Positions 1 through 5,702 of a stretch of DNA of 5,923 nt are shown piece after piece. The notes under the pieces were generated by a model. The model was not told the origin of the DNA and did no database searches. It saw only the letters and a program-made list of their open reading frames with translations. This DNA is from an uncultured Nitrososphaerota archaeon (lineage in GTDB: Bacteria; Bacillota; Clostridia; Oscillospirales; Ruminococcaceae): contig CAKXAF010000134.1 in assembly GCA_934869045.1 (NCBI GenBank), forward strand, positions 1 to 5,923, read 5' to 3'. Position numbers and translations under genes: made by a program. Every line of letters begins with the position of its first letter. Position 1 is the first letter of the stretch.

Positions 1-286
1 CCTTTACTACGGCGTTGCCCGCTGGAACTCCTACTTCTCCTGTATGCTCTACATGGGCAGCCAGAAGCAGTGGTGGACCCTCCAGCTGGTCATCCGGGAG
101 ATTGTCATTCAGGCTACTGCAACCGAGATGATGGAGCTGGGCCTGGTGAGCATCGAGCAGATCATGGCCAAGGAGGCTCTCAAGTACACCGTCATCATCG
201 TCTCCAGCCTTCCTCTCCTCATCGTCTACCCCTTTATTCAAAAGCACTTTGTCAAGGGCGTCATGATCGGCGCTATCAAAGGCTGA
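1..286 (+). CDS. Carbohydrate ABC transporter permease, LplC/YtcP-like, C-terminal fragment
   Basis: This is the last 94 codons of a gene that begins before the window; the reading frame is open from base 2 and stops with TGA at 284-286. The fragment starts at LYYGVARWNSYFSCMLYMGS, the stretch that follows the EAA loop in LplC/YtcP-type sugar permeases. It then has the family's WTLQLVIREI segment, a last membrane helix (about KYTVIIVSSLPLLIVYPFI) and the characteristic end QKHFVKGVMIGAIKG. Members of this family are integral membrane subunits of ABC importers for oligosaccharides or modified sugars, and usually work with an LplB-type permease, a lipoprotein receptor and a shared ATPase encoded elsewhere. 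The binding-protein gene starts 66 bp downstream, consistent with one operon. The substrate cannot be read from the sequence. Family assignment is firm; the start lies outside the window. Confidence 0.93.
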   Translation, partial: LYYGVARWNSYFSCMLYMGSQKQWWTLQLVIREIVIQATATEMMELGLVSIEQIMAKEALKYTVIIVSSLPLLIVYPFIQKHFVKGVMIGAIKG

Positions 287-295
287 CGGATGTAC

Positions 296-311
296 GGCGC
301 CGCGGGGCGCC
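296..311 (+). other. GC-rich hairpin between permease and binding-protein genes
   Basis: GGCGCC (296-301) and GGCGCC (306-311) form a perfect 6-bp stem around a 4-nt loop (GCGG). No T-tract follows, so it is not a convincing intrinsic terminator. It sits in the gap between permease and binding protein. There it could protect an mRNA end or cause partial termination, a common way to give the binding protein more transcript than the membrane subunits. That role is inference; the inverted repeat itself is visible. Confidence 0.5.
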
Positions 312-346
312 TGCTATACATCATCGGATAACAGAAAGAAAGGTGG
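312..346 (+). promoter_or_regulatory. Possible internal extended -10 promoter and RBS of the binding-protein gene
   Basis: TGCTATACA (312-320) resembles an extended -10 element (TGn plus TATACA, 4 of 6 to TATAAT) and shares the 8-mer TGCTATAC with the better promoter at 2085-2093. No good -35 is present; the GGCGCC hairpin occupies the spacer. AGGTGG at 341-346, inside a purine-rich run, is a good Shine-Dalgarno 6 nt before the ATG at 353 and supports that start. The RBS is convincing and the promoter weak. Confidence 0.35.
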
Positions 347-352
347 ATCTAC

Positions 353-2008
353 ATGCGTAAACACAACCGGTTTCTTCCCATGCTGCTGGCGGCTCTGACG
401 GCGGCCGGCGTCTTCGCAGGATGCGGGGACAACGGCGCCTCCTCTCAGACCTCCTCCGACCCGTCTTCCAGCAAGACGGACTCCAGCGGCGAGAGCAGTG
501 CGGCGGGCGCCGCGATGGAAGGCAATCTCTATTTAGAGGGCCTGCCCATTGTCAAGGAACAGGAGACCTACAAAATCGCGGTTATGCGCCACACTCTCTG
601 CAAAGCGGACAGCTTTAATGACAAGATTGCCTGGCAGCAGGCAGAGGCGGACACCAACATCCACATCGAGTGGATCGAGGTGGTTTCCGGCACTGAGGCC
701 GAAAAGGTTCCGATCATGCTGGCCTCCGACCTGCCGGACGCTTTCCTGAACCTGCTGAACGAGAGCCACGTCGCCAAGAATATGTCGCAGCTGGTGGTCC
801 TCAACGACCTTCTGGAAAAATACGCCCCCAACGTCGTCGAGCAGTATGCCACCGTTCCCAACATGGATGAGATGATGAAATTCCCCGATGGGAATCAGTA
901 CACCTTGGCCGCTGGCCTTCAGGTCAGCCATGATGATGACGGTGATTCCATGTTCTTCATGAACATGAAGTGGCTGGAAAAGGTGGGCAAGGAGGTTCCT
1001 ACTACCACTGACGAGCTCTACGATGTGCTGAAAGCCTTCAAGGACGGCGATCCCAACGGCAACGGCCAGGCCGACGAGATCCCGCTGGAGCTCTGCGAGA
1101 ACAACTGGGCGGCGGGAATCATGAAATTTGCGGGCCCCTGGGGCATTACCGGCAACTATAAGATCGTGGACGGCAAATTCACCCCAACGGTCAACACCCA
1201 GGCTTATCGGGACTTCATCGACTATTTCCACAAGCTGGCAGTGGAAGGACTGATTGACGTCGAAGGCTTCTCCCAGACCAACCAGCAGTTCTATGCCAAG
1301 CTGAAGGAGTACGTCTGCGGCGCTTACGGCGGCTGGACGCCTCAGTCCAACTTCGACGAGGAGACCGCTAAGGAATACGATATGGTCCTGCCGCTGACCG
1401 CACCCGGCTATGAGGGGCAGACCGTCAAGACCGGCGAATGGAGCCGTTTCCGCGGCAACCGTACCGGTTTTGCCATCACGACTGCCTGCAAGAGCCCCGA
1501 CACCCTGCTCCGTTGGTGGAACTATCTGATTGACGACACCAAGCGGAAATGGACCATCGCCTACGGTGAAGAAGGCAAGTGCTGGGAAATGGATGAATCC
1601 GGTCAGGTCTGGAGCCTCTTCCCCGAAGCTACAGCGGATTATACCCGGGAAAATATGAAGTATACCGAAGGCTCCTACGGCTGCCAGCCCCTGATCCTGG
1701 AATCCGAGATGGAAAAGAACGACGCGGAGCTCCGGCCTACCTCTGTGTACCGCTACAACTGGTCTGAGGCGTGCAAGCCCTATTATGAAAAAGAGGTCCT
1801 TCCCATGCGGTTTGTCTCTCCGGAAAAGACCAATGAGAAGGCTATGATTGAGACTGACCTCAATGATTACATCAAAAACTTCCTGGCGACCAGCGTCATC
1901 AATGGTATCACAGACGAGAGCTGGAACGCACATCTCCAGCAGCTGGAGGCTCTGGGCATCAACGAATGGGTTCAGTGGTATCAGGATTTCATCGACGGCA
2001 AATTCTAA
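353..2008 (+). CDS. Extracellular sugar-binding lipoprotein of an ABC importer (LplA/LipO-like)
   Basis: This 551-residue protein is the ligand receptor of an ABC importer and should be lipid-anchored on the outer face of the membrane. Residues 1-23 form a type II signal peptide: MRKHNR, a hydrophobic core, then the lipobox FAG before Cys24, the expected lipidated residue. A flexible Ser/Gly/Ala/Asp-rich tether (about 25-50) leads to the substrate-binding domain. Length and composition fit the large (about 500-570 aa) family 1-type receptors that partner LplB/LplC permeases. DGDPNGNGQADEIP at 231-244 is the acidic, EF-hand-like loop often seen in these receptors and may bind calcium. Tryptophan- and tyrosine-rich patches in the C-terminal half are typical of sugar-stacking surfaces. 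It starts 66 bp after the permease and ends just before tandem hairpins, so it is probably the last gene of the transporter operon. The ligand is not predictable. A long antisense open frame across it is a codon-bias shadow. Confidence 0.93.
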   Translation: MRKHNRFLPMLLAALTAAGVFAGCGDNGASSQTSSDPSSSKTDSSGESSAAGAAMEGNLYLEGLPIVKEQETYKIAVMRHTLCKADSFNDKIAWQQAEADTNIHIEWIEVVSGTEAEKVPIMLASDLPDAFLNLLNESHVAKNMSQLVVLNDLLEKYAPNVVEQYATVPNMDEMMKFPDGNQYTLAAGLQVSHDDDGDSMFFMNMKWLEKVGKEVPTTTDELYDVLKAFKDGDPNGNGQADEIPLELCENNWAAGIMKFAGPWGITGNYKIVDGKFTPTVNTQAYRDFIDYFHKLAVEGLIDVEGFSQTNQQFYAKLKEYVCGAYGGWTPQSNFDEETAKEYDMVLPLTAPGYEGQTVKTGEWSRFRGNRTGFAITTACKSPDTLLRWWNYLIDDTKRKWTIAYGEEGKCWEMDESGQVWSLFPEATADYTRENMKYTEGSYGCQPLILESEMEKNDAELRPTSVYRYNWSEACKPYYEKEVLPMRFVSPEKTNEKAMIETDLNDYIKNFLATSVINGITDESWNAHLQQLEALGINEWVQWYQDFIDGKF

Positions 2009-2010
2009 AT

Positions 2011-2060
2011 GGCCGGTTTCCCGGCCGGGCGGAGCCCCCATTTCGGGGCTTCGCCATTTT
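2011..2060 (+). terminator. Tandem hairpins after the binding-protein gene, probable intrinsic terminator
   Basis: Three bases after the TAA stop come two stems in a row. The first is GGCCGG (2011-2016), loop TTTC, CCGGCC (2021-2026). The second is an 11-bp stem of 2028-2038 with 2045-2055 (one G-T pair, 6-nt loop) followed by ATTTTG. The second stem plus the short T-run looks like a rho-independent terminator, although the T-run has only four Ts. An alternative outer pairing, AAATGGC (2007-2013) with GCCATTT (2053-2059), would enclose most of the second stem and compete with the first hairpin. The structure separates the transporter operon from the regulator gene. Confidence 0.72.
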
Positions 2061-2084
2061 GCGCTAGTGCTTCCGGCTACTTTG

Positions 2085-2122
2085 TGCTATACTTAATATC
2101 AGTTTTCCTTAGCACCGGGAGG
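2085..2122 (+). promoter_or_regulatory. Extended -10 promoter and RBS for the AraC-family regulator
   Basis: TGCTATACT (2085-2093) matches the extended -10 consensus (TGn plus TATACT, 5 of 6 to TATAAT). The -35 position about 17 bp upstream (around TAGTGC, 2065-2070) is poor, as is common for extended -10 promoters. Transcription would start near 2100. GGGAGG (2117-2122) is a strong Shine-Dalgarno 5 nt before the ATG at 2128 and fixes that start. A perfect inverted repeat, GTGCTA (2084-2089) and TAGCAC (2110-2115), spans the -10 and start region and could be an operator. Confidence 0.6.
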
Positions 2123-2127
2123 TTATT

Positions 2128-4014
2128 ATGAAGGTTTTTCAGAAGTATCGGGGTTTTGGGCGGTATTTGCTGAGTTATCTGTGCGTACTGCTGCTTCCGC
2201 TCACCGTATTTTTGCTGTTCAGCAGCCATTTTTATCTGAATGTTTACCGCAATGAAGTGATCCGGCAGAACCAAATGAATCTGGAGCGGCTCCGGGATGA
2301 TTTCGATGGGCAGATCATTCAGCTCGTCGCCATTGCCGGGCAGATTTCCACCCAGGATTCTACCAGTGAGCGGCATCTTCAGACCAATGTAACTGCATAC
2401 GAGGATATTCGGAAAATCCTGCAGGGATATACTGCCACACATCCCTTTCTGGAAAACGCCGCCTTTTATACCAGCGCGACGCCGGACACGGTTTATACCG
2501 CTTTCGGGACCTTTAATGTGGATTTGTTCCGCCACTATAAATGGAACGGACAGAATTTCGATCTGCTGGAACGGCTGGAGCAGGCCCCCTTCCAGCCCTG
2601 GTGGCAGCCGGAGCATATGTACTGGCCGCAGTCGGATCAGCGTTCGGTGCTGGAGTATGCTGTGGCGGTCCCGAATCTTCCCGGCGGTTACATGCTGTTT
2701 ACCTTTTCCGAGCAGAGCCTGTCTGGCATCACGGTTTCACCGGACAGCTCCACAGCTATTTACGATGCGAATCTCCGTCTGCTGTTTCCATCCGGGACAG
2801 CAGATGAAGCGGCTGTGGATGCACTTTCTGTTCAGACGGATGAGGAAAGCGGCTATATCCTTCTGGAGGACGACCGGTATCTGCTGACCTGCCGCTCCAG
2901 GGCCACTGGCCTGATTTATGCCCGTACCATTTCCCGGAGCGTAATGCTGGAGCCGGTCACCAGCTTTCAGCGGCTGTTCACGATTCTGATCGTGGTGCTG
3001 GCCCTGGTTGGCGGCGCGGTGGTCTATGCTTTCTCCATGCTGAGCTATCAGCCCATCCGCCGCCTGGACCGGCTGACGGCCCGCCTGCCGGTGGAGGTGC
3101 CGGAGAACCTTCACGGCGTCGAGCGGGCGGGCTTCGTCATCGAACGGCTGGATGAACGCTACGAATCCCTGGAAAAGGAGGCCCGGCGGGAAAAGCAGCT
3201 CTATCGGCTGGTCCACAGCCGCCGCAGCAGCGAGGAGTGCGAAGACGCTCTGGCCAAGGCGGGTATCTGCTTCTCATCCCGGTTCCTGCGGGTGATCCTG
3301 CTGTTTCTGGAGCCGGGCAAGGAAGGCTGGGAGCCCCTGGACGTGTTGGACACGGTGGACCAGATCCTCTCCGGCCAGTATGAGACCGCGGGTATGGAGT
3401 ATCTGGAAAATAACTGCTACCTCTTTATTCTGGGATACGAGGAGGAGAACGAGGAGCTTCTCCGCAGCAAGCTGATGACGGTGGCTTCCTGTTTCGACGG
3501 GTGCACCGCTGGAAAATTCCGCATCACGGTGGGCGGTCCGGCCCGGGAGCTCTCTGAGGTGAGCCAGTCCTACACCCAGGCGCTGATGGCGGCGAAGGTG
3601 ACGGATTCGGCCAAAACAATTCGTTTTTTCGACGGCCCCTCCATGGGGAAGGTGCGTTTTTTGTATCCGAAAATCGAGCTGGACGCCCTTTATAACGCGG
3701 TGGTCAACGCGGACGGTGATAAGGTAAAGCTCATTTCGGACATTCTGATTGACATGGTTCGTGCCAACGCCCGGAACAGCTTCGTCGCCTCTTCTTTGAG
3801 CTGCGACATCATCAACACCTTCCTGCGGGGGCTGGAGGAGCTGAAGCCTGATGTGGGAGGAAACGGGTCCTATACCCGCTTCGCCAGCCTCTGCGACCCG
3901 CCCAGGACGACGCCATCAGCCGGATGCTTGCCTTCATCAACGAAAACTGTGAGAACGAGGATCTCTGTGTCAGCTATGTGGCGGAGCATTTTGAACTGTC
4001 CATGTCCAATCTGA
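2128..4014 (+). CDS. AraC/YesN-type membrane regulator, sensor part (frameshifted, lacks its HTH in frame)
   Basis: This frame (628 codons) encodes the sensor half of a two-TM AraC-family regulator. After a short cytoplasmic N-terminus, TM1 covers about residues 12-32. A roughly 250-residue extracytoplasmic sensor (dCache-like position and size) follows, then TM2 at about 283-305 and the juxtamembrane YQPIRRL motif (307-313) typical of this family. Next come a charged, probably coiled-coil linker (about 335-365) and a degenerate GGDEF-like cytoplasmic domain ending in the typical FRITVGGPARELSEVSQSY segment (464-482). Natural homology stops near Asp590-Pro592. The last 36 or so residues, up to the TGA at 4012-4014, are out-of-frame noise, because the AraC DNA-binding domain continues in the frame one base back. 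Such proteins sense an external sugar or stress signal and activate a neighbouring ABC importer. As written, the product is a membrane sensor without DNA-binding activity. The break could be a real mutation or a sequencing error. Confidence 0.85.
   Translation: MKVFQKYRGFGRYLLSYLCVLLLPLTVFLLFSSHFYLNVYRNEVIRQNQMNLERLRDDFDGQIIQLVAIAGQISTQDSTSERHLQTNVTAYEDIRKILQGYTATHPFLENAAFYTSATPDTVYTAFGTFNVDLFRHYKWNGQNFDLLERLEQAPFQPWWQPEHMYWPQSDQRSVLEYAVAVPNLPGGYMLFTFSEQSLSGITVSPDSSTAIYDANLRLLFPSGTADEAAVDALSVQTDEESGYILLEDDRYLLTCRSRATGLIYARTISRSVMLEPVTSFQRLFTILIVVLALVGGAVVYAFSMLSYQPIRRLDRLTARLPVEVPENLHGVERAGFVIERLDERYESLEKEARREKQLYRLVHSRRSSEECEDALAKAGICFSSRFLRVILLFLEPGKEGWEPLDVLDTVDQILSGQYETAGMEYLENNCYLFILGYEEENEELLRSKLMTVASCFDGCTAGKFRITVGGPARELSEVSQSYTQALMAAKVTDSAKTIRFFDGPSMGKVRFLYPKIELDALYNAVVNADGDKVKLISDILIDMVRANARNSFVASSLSCDIINTFLRGLEELKPDVGGNGSYTRFASLCDPPRTTPSAGCLPSSTKTVRTRISVSAMWRSILNCPCPI
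3852..3923 (+). other. Frameshift zone in the AraC-family gene
   Basis: The sensor frame is coherent to about 3897 (Asp590). The HTH frame is open only from 3852, after a TGA at 3849-3851, and reads coherently from about 3903 (AQDDAISRMLAF, with Gln at 3903-3905). The best crossover is therefore in the C-rich run at 3897-3903 (CCCGCCC). It corresponds to a -1 shift, or one missing base. There is no classical X XXY YYZ slippery heptamer, so programmed frameshifting is unlikely. Rejoining here gives a 710-residue protein. Confidence 0.8.
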
Positions 4015-4259
4015 GCCACCAATTCAAAGCTCTGACCGGGCGGAATATCTCGGATTACATCGCCGAAAAAAAGATGCAGTTCGCCAAAAAGCTCCTCCGG
4101 ACCACGGATATTCCCATCAATGAGGTAGCGCTCCGTTTGGGGTACAATCAGACTTCCAGCTTTATCCGAAAGTTCAAGCAATGTGAGAACCGCACACCAA
4201 ACGAATACCGCATAGCCTGCCGGGATTCCGGCGGAGAGAACCGGAAGGAGCCCCCGTGA
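3924..4259 (+). CDS. AraC-family DNA-binding domain, detached C-terminal part of the frameshifted regulator
   Basis: This 111-codon frame carries a complete AraC-type double helix-turn-helix. The first HTH is around residues 13-35 (LCVSYVAEHFELSMSNLSHQF), followed by the conserved TGRNISDYI linker (38-46). The second HTH is around 62-85 (IPINEVALRLGY, then SFIRKFK), ending in RTPNEYR (90-96), the family signature, with Asn89 where Gly is usual. In the intact ancestor it would be the C-terminus of the regulator encoded from 2128. The ATG at 3924 is the first start in this frame but has no recognisable Shine-Dalgarno, so independent translation is doubtful. It is better read as the 3' part of a disrupted gene than as a separate protein. 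It ends 58 bp before the ROK gene. The domain call is secure; its expression is uncertain. Confidence 0.8.
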   Translation: MLAFINENCENEDLCVSYVAEHFELSMSNLSHQFKALTGRNISDYIAEKKMQFAKKLLRTTDIPINEVALRLGYNQTSSFIRKFKQCENRTPNEYRIACRDSGGENRKEPP

Positions 4260-4310
4260 CAAACGCCGGAAAATGTGATAAGATGGAAGAAACGTCCGGA
4301 AGCGGGGGAG
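4256..4310 (+). promoter_or_regulatory. Possible promoter and RBS of the ROK-family gene
   Basis: GTGACA (4256-4261, 5 of 6 to TTGACA) lies 17 bp before TAAGAT (4279-4284, 4 of 6 to TATAAT). An overlapping TGTGATAAG (4274-4282) gives a weak extended -10 alternative. AAACGCCGGAA (4261-4271) and AAACGTCCGGAA (4290-4301) form a near-direct repeat around the candidate -10 and might be an autoregulatory site. GGGGGAG (4304-4310) is the Shine-Dalgarno, 7 nt before the ATG at 4318. The RBS is convincing; promoter and repeats are tentative. Confidence 0.4.
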
Positions 4311-4317
4311 CAGAGAG

Positions 4318-5574
4318 ATGAGCGGCACAATTGATACGGGAAAACAGCGGAAACGGAACCTTCTGCTGGGGCTGATCCGCAGCCGGGAGGGGGCCTGCAA
4401 GGCGGTGCTGAAGGAGTGGAGCGGCCTCTCCATGGAGTCGGTCATCCGGTACGTGGAGGAACTGACCCGGGAGGGGCTGATTACCACCGCCGGATACAGC
4501 CGTCCGTCGGTTGGCCGCAAGGCCGCGTATCTGACCATACGGCCGGAGGGCTGCTTCTTTTTGGGGCTGCGCTTCAGCCCATTGGGACTGAATGGGGTGA
4601 TTTTGGATTTCTCGGGGGAGGTTCGCTGCCGCCGGGAGGAGCTCTTTTACGAGGGGGTTCCCGCCGGTGAAGTCCTGGAGCGCCTATGCGTCTGCGCGGC
4701 GGGCCTGATGGAGGAACTGGGCGGGGACCGGGAGCGGCTGCTTGGCATCGGCGTGGCGGTACCTGGCCTGGTGGACCGGGAAAATGGCGTGGGCATCCGG
4801 TACGTCCATATTCCCGGCTGGGAGAACGTTCCGGTCCGGGAAATTTTGGAGGAGCGGCTGGGCCTGCCGGTGACGGTGGAGCACAGCCTGAAGGCCACTG
4901 CCCTGGCAGCTGCCCGTCTGCCGGAAAACCGGGGGATCCAGGACCTGCTGTTCCTGTTGGTAGGCCGGGGCGTCGGTATGGCGATTTTGGCGGATGGGGA
5001 AATCTATCCCGGCGCCGCCAACCTTTCGGGCGAGATCGGACACATTTTTTCCGCCTCCAACGGCGTTCGCTGCCGGTGCGGGCGGACAGGGTGCCTGGAG
5101 ACTGTTGCCGGAAGCCCGGCGGTGGTCCGGAGACTGGCGGAGGGTCTGGAGGCAGGGCGCTTCCCACTGCTCCGCAGGGAGCTGGAGGCCGGAACACCGC
5201 TTTCCGTGGAACTGCTGGCGCGGGGCGCCGCCCTGGGTGATCCGGACGCCTCGGAGGAGGTCCGCCAGGTCAGCCGGTGCGTCGGAGAGGCGGTGTCCAC
5301 GGCGGTGACGTTGCTCAATCCGGAGAAGCTCATCCTTTCCGGCGAGATCGGCGCGGCTCCCGGCTTTGCGGAAGGGGTGCTTTCCGAGCTGCGGGATCGC
5401 TGCTTTCCGGAGGCGCTGAAGATGCTGCGGTATGCGTATCAGCCCCAGGACAACTGGTTTGACGCGAGAGCCGCCGCGGCACTGGCCTATGAGCGTTGTT
5501 TCGGCCTGTCCCCTGCCGAGCGGAAGGAGCTGAACCGGTGGGAACCGCTGGCTGGACCGGTTGGCATTATTTGA
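4318..5574 (+). CDS. ROK-family transcriptional regulator (NagC/XylR type)
   Basis: This 418-residue protein has the usual NagC/XylR layout. Residues about 9-60 form a winged helix-turn-helix (recognition region WSGLSMESVIRYVEEL), closed by the family's GRK wing motif at 66-68. An actin-like ROK sugar-binding domain follows from about 75. It contains LGIGVAVPGLVD (142-153), a glycine-rich loop GRGVG (216-220), and a complete zinc site: the GEIGH motif with His242, then CRCGRTGCLE with Cys252, Cys254 and Cys259. The position holding the catalytic Asp in ROK kinases (normally within ENDxNAA) reads EHSLKA (188-193), and the phosphate-binding GTGxG is GRGVG. Sugar phosphorylation is therefore unlikely, and the protein should be a ligand-responsive repressor, as known for NagC, Mlc and XylR. 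The ligand would be a cytoplasmic sugar or sugar phosphate. Its likely target is the promoter at 5601-5629 of the oxidoreductase operon, and perhaps the transporter; both are inferred from position. Confidence 0.93.
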   Translation: MSGTIDTGKQRKRNLLLGLIRSREGACKAVLKEWSGLSMESVIRYVEELTREGLITTAGYSRPSVGRKAAYLTIRPEGCFFLGLRFSPLGLNGVILDFSGEVRCRREELFYEGVPAGEVLERLCVCAAGLMEELGGDRERLLGIGVAVPGLVDRENGVGIRYVHIPGWENVPVREILEERLGLPVTVEHSLKATALAAARLPENRGIQDLLFLLVGRGVGMAILADGEIYPGAANLSGEIGHIFSASNGVRCRCGRTGCLETVAGSPAVVRRLAEGLEAGRFPLLRRELEAGTPLSVELLARGAALGDPDASEEVRQVSRCVGEAVSTAVTLLNPEKLILSGEIGAAPGFAEGVLSELRDRCFPEALKMLRYAYQPQDNWFDARAAAALAYERCFGLSPAERKELNRWEPLAGPVGII

Positions 5575-5600
5575 GAGGCATAAAGAATTTTTGAAAACAC

Positions 5601-5629
5601 TTGACTTTTCTTTTGAAATGCCCTATTAT
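5601..5629 (+). promoter_or_regulatory. Strong sigma-A promoter for the oxidoreductase operon
   Basis: TTGACT (5601-5606, 5 of 6 to consensus) and TATTAT (5624-5629, 5 of 6) are separated by exactly 17 bp, in an AT-rich island that contrasts with the GC-rich coding DNA around it. The predicted start is near 5636, giving an untranslated leader of about 67 nt before the ATG at 5703. The -35 begins only 27 bp after the ROK stop, with no terminator hairpin between them, so ROK readthrough could add to this transcript. This is the best promoter match in the window. Confidence 0.78.
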
Positions 5630-5653
5630 ATCGGTATCGACATAACCAATATA
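5627..5653 (+). promoter_or_regulatory. Candidate operator dyad overlapping the -10 and start point
   Basis: TATATCGGT (5627-5635) and ACCAATATA (5645-5653) are inverted copies with one mismatch, separated by 9 bp and centred on 5640, close to the predicted transcription start. A regulator bound here would block RNA polymerase. Because the gene directly upstream encodes a ROK regulator, that protein is the natural candidate, but no consensus was matched. Confidence 0.5.
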
Positions 5654-5661
5654 TCAGGAAT

Positions 5662-5680
5662 ACCATTTCTCGAAATTGGT
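5662..5680 (+). promoter_or_regulatory. Second candidate dyad or leader hairpin
   Basis: ACCATTTC (5662-5669) is followed by GAAATTGGT (5672-5680), an inverted repeat around TC with one unpaired T. It lies in the predicted leader, 7 nt before the Shine-Dalgarno. It could be a second operator half or a weak leader hairpin. The 2-nt loop makes an RNA hairpin strained, so a DNA site is the likelier reading. Confidence 0.35.
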
Positions 5681-5687
5681 GAATTTG

Positions 5688-5698
5688 AAGGTGAGGTG
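5688..5698 (+). promoter_or_regulatory. Ribosome binding site of the oxidoreductase gene
   Basis: AAGGTGAGGTG (5688-5698) contains two overlapping Shine-Dalgarno-like cores. The second ends 4-5 nt before the ATG at 5703. It selects that ATG over the overlapping out-of-frame ATG at 5561. Confidence 0.75.
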
Positions 5699-5702
5699 CG
5701 CC

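Noticed and set aside
533..2041. 502-residue open frame on the minus strand, antisense to the binding-protein gene
   Set aside because: It mirrors the codon bias of the real gene and has no Shine-Dalgarno or recognisable domain. The plus-strand lipoprotein is unambiguous.
3896..3906. Programmed -1 ribosomal frameshift explaining the split AraC gene
   Set aside because: CCCGCCCAGG does not fit the X XXY YYZ slippery pattern, slipped pairing would be poor, and I know of no AraC/YesN regulators made this way.
3870..4538. 222-residue minus-strand frame over the AraC end and ROK start
   Set aside because: It is antisense to two recognised domains, with no family features and no ribosome binding site.
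4574..5197. Long minus-strand and alternate-frame open frames over the ROK gene (also 4684-5043, 4686-5240, 5004-5333)
   Set aside because: Pro/Arg/Gly-rich low-complexity translations typical of shadows in GC-rich DNA; the ROK frame carries all family motifs.
5592..5605. Catabolite-responsive element (cre) over the -35 (TGAAAACACTTGAC)
   Set aside because: The left half matches, but the central CG and the right half fail the TGWAANCGNTNWCA pattern.
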